Shown in pieces: positions 59,692 through 62,761 of a stretch of DNA of 62,761 nucleotides. The translations under genes were made by a program, and so were the position numbers. The DNA comes from Bacteroidota bacterium (GTDB lineage Bacteria > Bacteroidota > Bacteroidia > Chitinophagales > Saprospiraceae), in NCBI GenBank assembly GCA_016124585.1, contig WGNL01000037.1:1-62761 (forward strand). Direction: 5' to 3'. The notes under the pieces are model-generated. The model did no database searches. It had not been told where the DNA came from and saw only the letters and a list, made by a program, of their open reading frames with translations. Numbering within the stretch: the stretch's first letter is position 1; each line of letters starts with the position of its first letter.

Positions 59692-61533
59692 ATGAAAACA
59701 CAACTGAGCCTTTTTTTCTTCCTTATAGTTTTTTCTGCTTCGCTGGCGCAGCAGCCGCTCAATTTCGATTTTGATAAAATGAGCGTGGAAGGTCCAGCAC
59801 GGCCTTGGGGTTGGTCGCCGTTCCAATTTGCTGCTGGCACATCCACTTCCCTTGACAGCATTATAGTACGGCACGGTAAATTCAGCTTACGTATCTCGAA
59901 CGAAAACGCAGCCGATGATGGCAGCGCAGGTGACCACACAATTGGCTATTGGCTATCTCCTTTTGAGCTGTCTGGTAAAAATCTGATACTAACTGGGTGG
60001 GTGAAGACTGAAAAAACTGCTGGTGTGGCCCAGTTTTCTTTAAGTGCCTACGGCGACAACGGTCTCCTGAAAGAAACTAAAAGTGTTGATTTTAGAGATG
60101 TAAGCGATTGGCGGGAAGTAAAATTGAAATTGGATGAAACCGAAAATGCACACTCGTATTTTTTGATTTTGAGTTCAAACGGTGGTGGAAAAGTCTGGTT
60201 CGATGACTTTCATTTGATAGTGGATAATGAAATAAGAAACAGCCTGGAAGTAGCCCCTGATTTTACCCCAGAACAACGGCAGTGGCTGAAAGAAAACTGC
60301 ACAACCTTGTCCACTTTCAAACCCTCACAGGCCACTGAAAAAGCTGACTTTTCAGATTTGGAGGCATTTCGTCAATCAGTCGGTGACGCAGAAATCATTG
60401 CCCTCGGTGAAGCGACACATGGTACCAGCGAGTTTTTCCAACTAAAACACCGTCTGCTCCAATTTGCCGTGCAAGAACTTGGCGTGCGGGTTTTTGCCAT
60501 TGAGGCGAACCAATTGGAAGTGGAAAAAATCAACCGCTTTGTTTGTGATGGCATCGGAACTGCTGAGGAGGTCATCCGGGTGATGTTCAAAGTCTGGAAC
60601 ACAGCGGAGATGCTGTCACTCATTGAGTGGATGCGGTTGTACAACCTCGAACACCCCGATGCAAAAGTTGAATTCGTCGGCTTCGACCTGCAAGACCCCA
60701 GCCTGCCGATGGATAGTATTTCGAGTTTCCTTGCCGACTGGGAGCCTGACCTGAAACCACTTGTGGACAGCCTGCAACGAAACTATCGGGCGGCTTGGCA
60801 GGCACAGTATTACCCACAGGCCGACGATGAGGTACGTGCTGGCTGGAAAGCCAATGCCGACCAAGTGCTGGCAATGATTGCGAGCAAAGAAAAAGGCTGG
60901 TTGCGCAAAACGAATACAAAGGCAGGCCAAAATAGGGTAGCGTGGGCCCTCCAAAATGCGAGAGTCGTGAGCCAGGCTGCCGACATTGCCTACTCCCAAA
61001 TCGTCAGTGCAAGGGATACGTTCATGGCGGAAAATATCCGCTGGATTCAGCAAATGTATGGGCCAAATACCCGCATCGTCGTCTGGGCACATGACTCGCA
61101 CATTGCCCGCAGCGATCATCCGGATGCCCGTTACAATTACCATAACGGCGACTCGATGGGGAAGTACCTCTCCAAGATTTTCGGGAACCGCTATCGGGCA
61201 TATGGACTGTTCACTGCTGGGGGACAATATAGCGCCACGGTGAGCTATACCAACCACAAAGTCGTACCCGTAGATGCGATGGATGCCCCTCGTGGCAGTT
61301 TTGACGAGGCACTCCATCAAATTGCGAAGCAAACAGGTTCTAGCCAATTGTTCCTCAATCTCAAACCAGCACTTTCACTTGATGGCAATGACTGGCTACT
61401 GCGACCCCGACCAGTTCGTTTCGTTGGTTATGCCACCAATGATTATGATTTTGGGGCAATGATGTCCGTGCCACACCAGTTTGATGGGGTATTTTTTGTG
61501 GATAAAACGGGTGCTTCAAAAATGTTGCGGTGA
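59692..61533 (+). CDS. Erythromycin esterase-family protein with N-terminal carbohydrate-binding-like domain
   Basis: 613 aa with signal peptide MKTQLSLFFFLIVFSASLAQ. Residues ~25-180 are a beta-sandwich like the carbohydrate-binding modules (RISNENAADDG, ILTGWVKTEK, WFDDFHLIVD). The rest is an erythromycin esterase domain: DAEIIALGEATHGTSEFFQL (catalytic-site Glu and His), FAIEANQLEVEKINRF, VVWAHDSHIAR (active-site His). Members vary from macrolide esterases to undefined hydrolases, so drug resistance cannot be claimed. It stands alone with an upstream promoter not clearly seen. Confidence 0.88.
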   Translation: MKTQLSLFFFLIVFSASLAQQPLNFDFDKMSVEGPARPWGWSPFQFAAGTSTSLDSIIVRHGKFSLRISNENAADDGSAGDHTIGYWLSPFELSGKNLILTGWVKTEKTAGVAQFSLSAYGDNGLLKETKSVDFRDVSDWREVKLKLDETENAHSYFLILSSNGGGKVWFDDFHLIVDNEIRNSLEVAPDFTPEQRQWLKENCTTLSTFKPSQATEKADFSDLEAFRQSVGDAEIIALGEATHGTSEFFQLKHRLLQFAVQELGVRVFAIEANQLEVEKINRFVCDGIGTAEEVIRVMFKVWNTAEMLSLIEWMRLYNLEHPDAKVEFVGFDLQDPSLPMDSISSFLADWEPDLKPLVDSLQRNYRAAWQAQYYPQADDEVRAGWKANADQVLAMIASKEKGWLRKTNTKAGQNRVAWALQNARVVSQAADIAYSQIVSARDTFMAENIRWIQQMYGPNTRIVVWAHDSHIARSDHPDARYNYHNGDSMGKYLSKIFGNRYRAYGLFTAGGQYSATVSYTNHKVVPVDAMDAPRGSFDEALHQIAKQTGSSQLFLNLKPALSLDGNDWLLRPRPVRFVGYATNDYDFGAMMSVPHQFDGVFFVDKTGASKMLR

Positions 61534-61670
61534 TATTTCTGTATTACAAATTTGAAGGATAAAATCGAGGATAAGTTTTAATGGTTGCTATTCCCGCAAG
61601 CATACAAAGTTGTGTGAATTGTGGGTTCAGACTGTAGTGTTCAAACGCTCCCTCATTATCTCCAAAAAAA

Positions 61671-61694
61671 GGGAGGGTATCTTGCTTCCCTCCC
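61671..61694 (+). terminator. Probable terminator downstream of the erythromycin esterase gene
   Basis: GGGAGGG (61671-61677) and CCCTCCC (61688-61694) with a 10-nt loop, preceded by an A-run. It is 138 nt after the stop, and the downstream T-tract is weak. Confidence 0.6.
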
Positions 61695-62761
61695 TAATGC
61701 TGATTTCTTCGTAGGTCGGCAGTTTTTCGTTTGCTGAATTGCTTCAGCTCTTTTTTTTGAAATTGTATATAGCGGTCATTCTTTCCTAAATATTTCATAA
61801 TAGCCCATTAACCTCAAAGAATAACCCTAAAACCCTATTTAGATTGACCTAATGCAGAAAGTGGTGTTTAATTCTTATGCCACCACAGGTGTCAATTGGT
61901 AATATTGATTTGAACCATAATCGACAATCCTTAAAGCCATAAAAAGCTGATATAAACAATTTGATTGAAAGAAAATACGGATTTGAGTAATGACTGGACT
62001 GTTTTTAAAGTTGGTATACTGCTGATTATGGTTTTGCAATGCGTGATTGAAAGAGGTGAAGGAGAATATTACGCAAAGTGATAGTAGAATTAACTCATTT
62101 CATGATGTTAATTTCCTCTTGAAGTACTTAAATTTATATTTTAGGTTTTGCCTTATGCGATTAATAGTTTTATAACCTTATCAATGGAAGTTCAGCACAT
62201 TCAATATAACTGTAAAATAAAGTCAAGTTGGTTATGGTGTTTAATTTTGAAAAATTCTGGAGGTTTACCAATTTAGGAAAAAAAAGTATTAAAAACCCAA
62301 TAAGTAAACTGCCCAAGTGGATAGCTGAATTATTTCTCAATTTAAAAAATTGACAATACCTCAGTTGTGGTGGAGCGGGGCGTCAATGATATTGAACGAA
62401 TTGTGAAAGTGGTACGCTTTCCTTTTTGGCAAAACACATGTGTGGCGAGTGGCTCGTTCACCAATCTTGCGTAAAACTTTGCTAAAATAGTTCTTACTTA
62501 AAGAGCAAGAGCTATTTTGGCGTTCGTATAGTTATTTGAGGAAATATTATTGATTGACCTTAATTTATAAAGAACTATGAATGAACTTATCATAAAAGAA
62601 GGATTCAAGCTTTTGCAACTTAATAGAGTTGCTCTGACCTAAGTGTTTGATTTTCAACAAGAGGATGTTTTAATTTTGTCCTTAAAACACCACAATTGAA
62701 CATCCATTATCAAAAATTAAACACCAACCGACAGTGGAAAGCCGCTACCGGGGTCAGCCAA
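61695..62761. other. Gene-free AT-rich tail of the window
   Basis: About 1.07 kb with no open frame above about 60 codons, no RNA that I recognise and no clear repeats. It may be an AT-rich intergenic region or a decayed element. Its right flank is cut by the window edge. Confidence 0.55.

Noticed and set aside
59692-61533. Macrolide resistance gene
   Set aside because: The family contains many enzymes with other or unknown substrates, and this one is secreted with an extra N-terminal domain, so resistance cannot be claimed.
1-62761. CRISPR array, integron attC sites, prophage or biosynthetic cluster
   Set aside because: I saw no regularly spaced direct repeats, integrase, phage structural genes or NRPS/PKS domains; the hairpins at 4594-4676 lack the R-site core of attC.

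Overview
The window reads as chromosomal DNA of a member of the phylum Bacteroidota, most likely the Saprospiria/Saprospiraceae. The evidence is a complete type IX secretion (T9SS) core in the order porP-gldK-gldL-gldM-gldN, a second gldM-gldN pair, several proteins with T9SS type A C-terminal sorting domains, the bamD-rpoZ-coaBC-porD cluster, and TAnnTTTG promoter elements with few visible Shine-Dalgarno sites. Strands alternate often, and many convergent gene pairs are separated by long, near-perfect bidirectional terminators. No rRNA, CRISPR array or canonical tRNA was recognised.

1-7058 is an accessory region. It is AT-richer and holds a possible transposase fragment, a lipoprotein, a membrane protein, a secreted GH16 glucanase, a VapBC toxin-antitoxin pair and an uncharacterised three-gene cassette ending in an XRE regulator, preceded by a perfect 13-bp inverted repeat. 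The 3' end of recG, whose intact copy is at 7058-9157, recurs at 1779-2028 and, decayed, at 4782-4831. A vapC 3' remnant recurs at 2085-2148, so the GH16 gene sits between direct repeats of recG tail plus vapC tail. Two other repeat families (about 45 and 112 bp) are scattered through the same block.

7058-19150 is mostly housekeeping: recG, a T9SS-sorted protein, an NRDE protein, a DUF58 protein, then on the minus strand bamD-rpoZ-coaBC-porD. A promoter-to-terminator unit with a tRNA-like closing domain (about 16551-16780) looks like an unassigned structured RNA. Then come skp and tatC.

19494-33440 holds the gldM-gldN paralogue pair, a BlaR1-like M56 protein with a BlaI-type repressor and three operator palindromes, msrA-msrB, a dodecin, a thioesterase and a PaaY-like protein, followed by the main T9SS operon with hairpins placed between gldK/gldL and gldM/gldN.

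33520-61533 holds a YyaL-type thioredoxin-domain protein, TPR proteins, an ECF sigma factor with a membrane-anchored TonB-like partner, two rhomboids with an endonuclease/phosphatase, a metalloprotease homologue that lacks zinc ligands, pdxH, small redox and metal-binding proteins, a large T9SS-sorted surface protein, an arginase-fold protein lacking its metal ligands, a WD40-like/PD40 lipoprotein, a glycosyltransferase and an erythromycin esterase-like protein. 61534-62761 appears gene-free.

Functionally the window is dominated by the cell envelope: outer-membrane assembly (BamD, Skp), protein export (TatC), T9SS machinery and accessories (GldKLMN, PorP, PorD) and T9SS cargo (GH16 and two further sorted proteins). 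All assignments come from reading motifs by eye; no database search was run.
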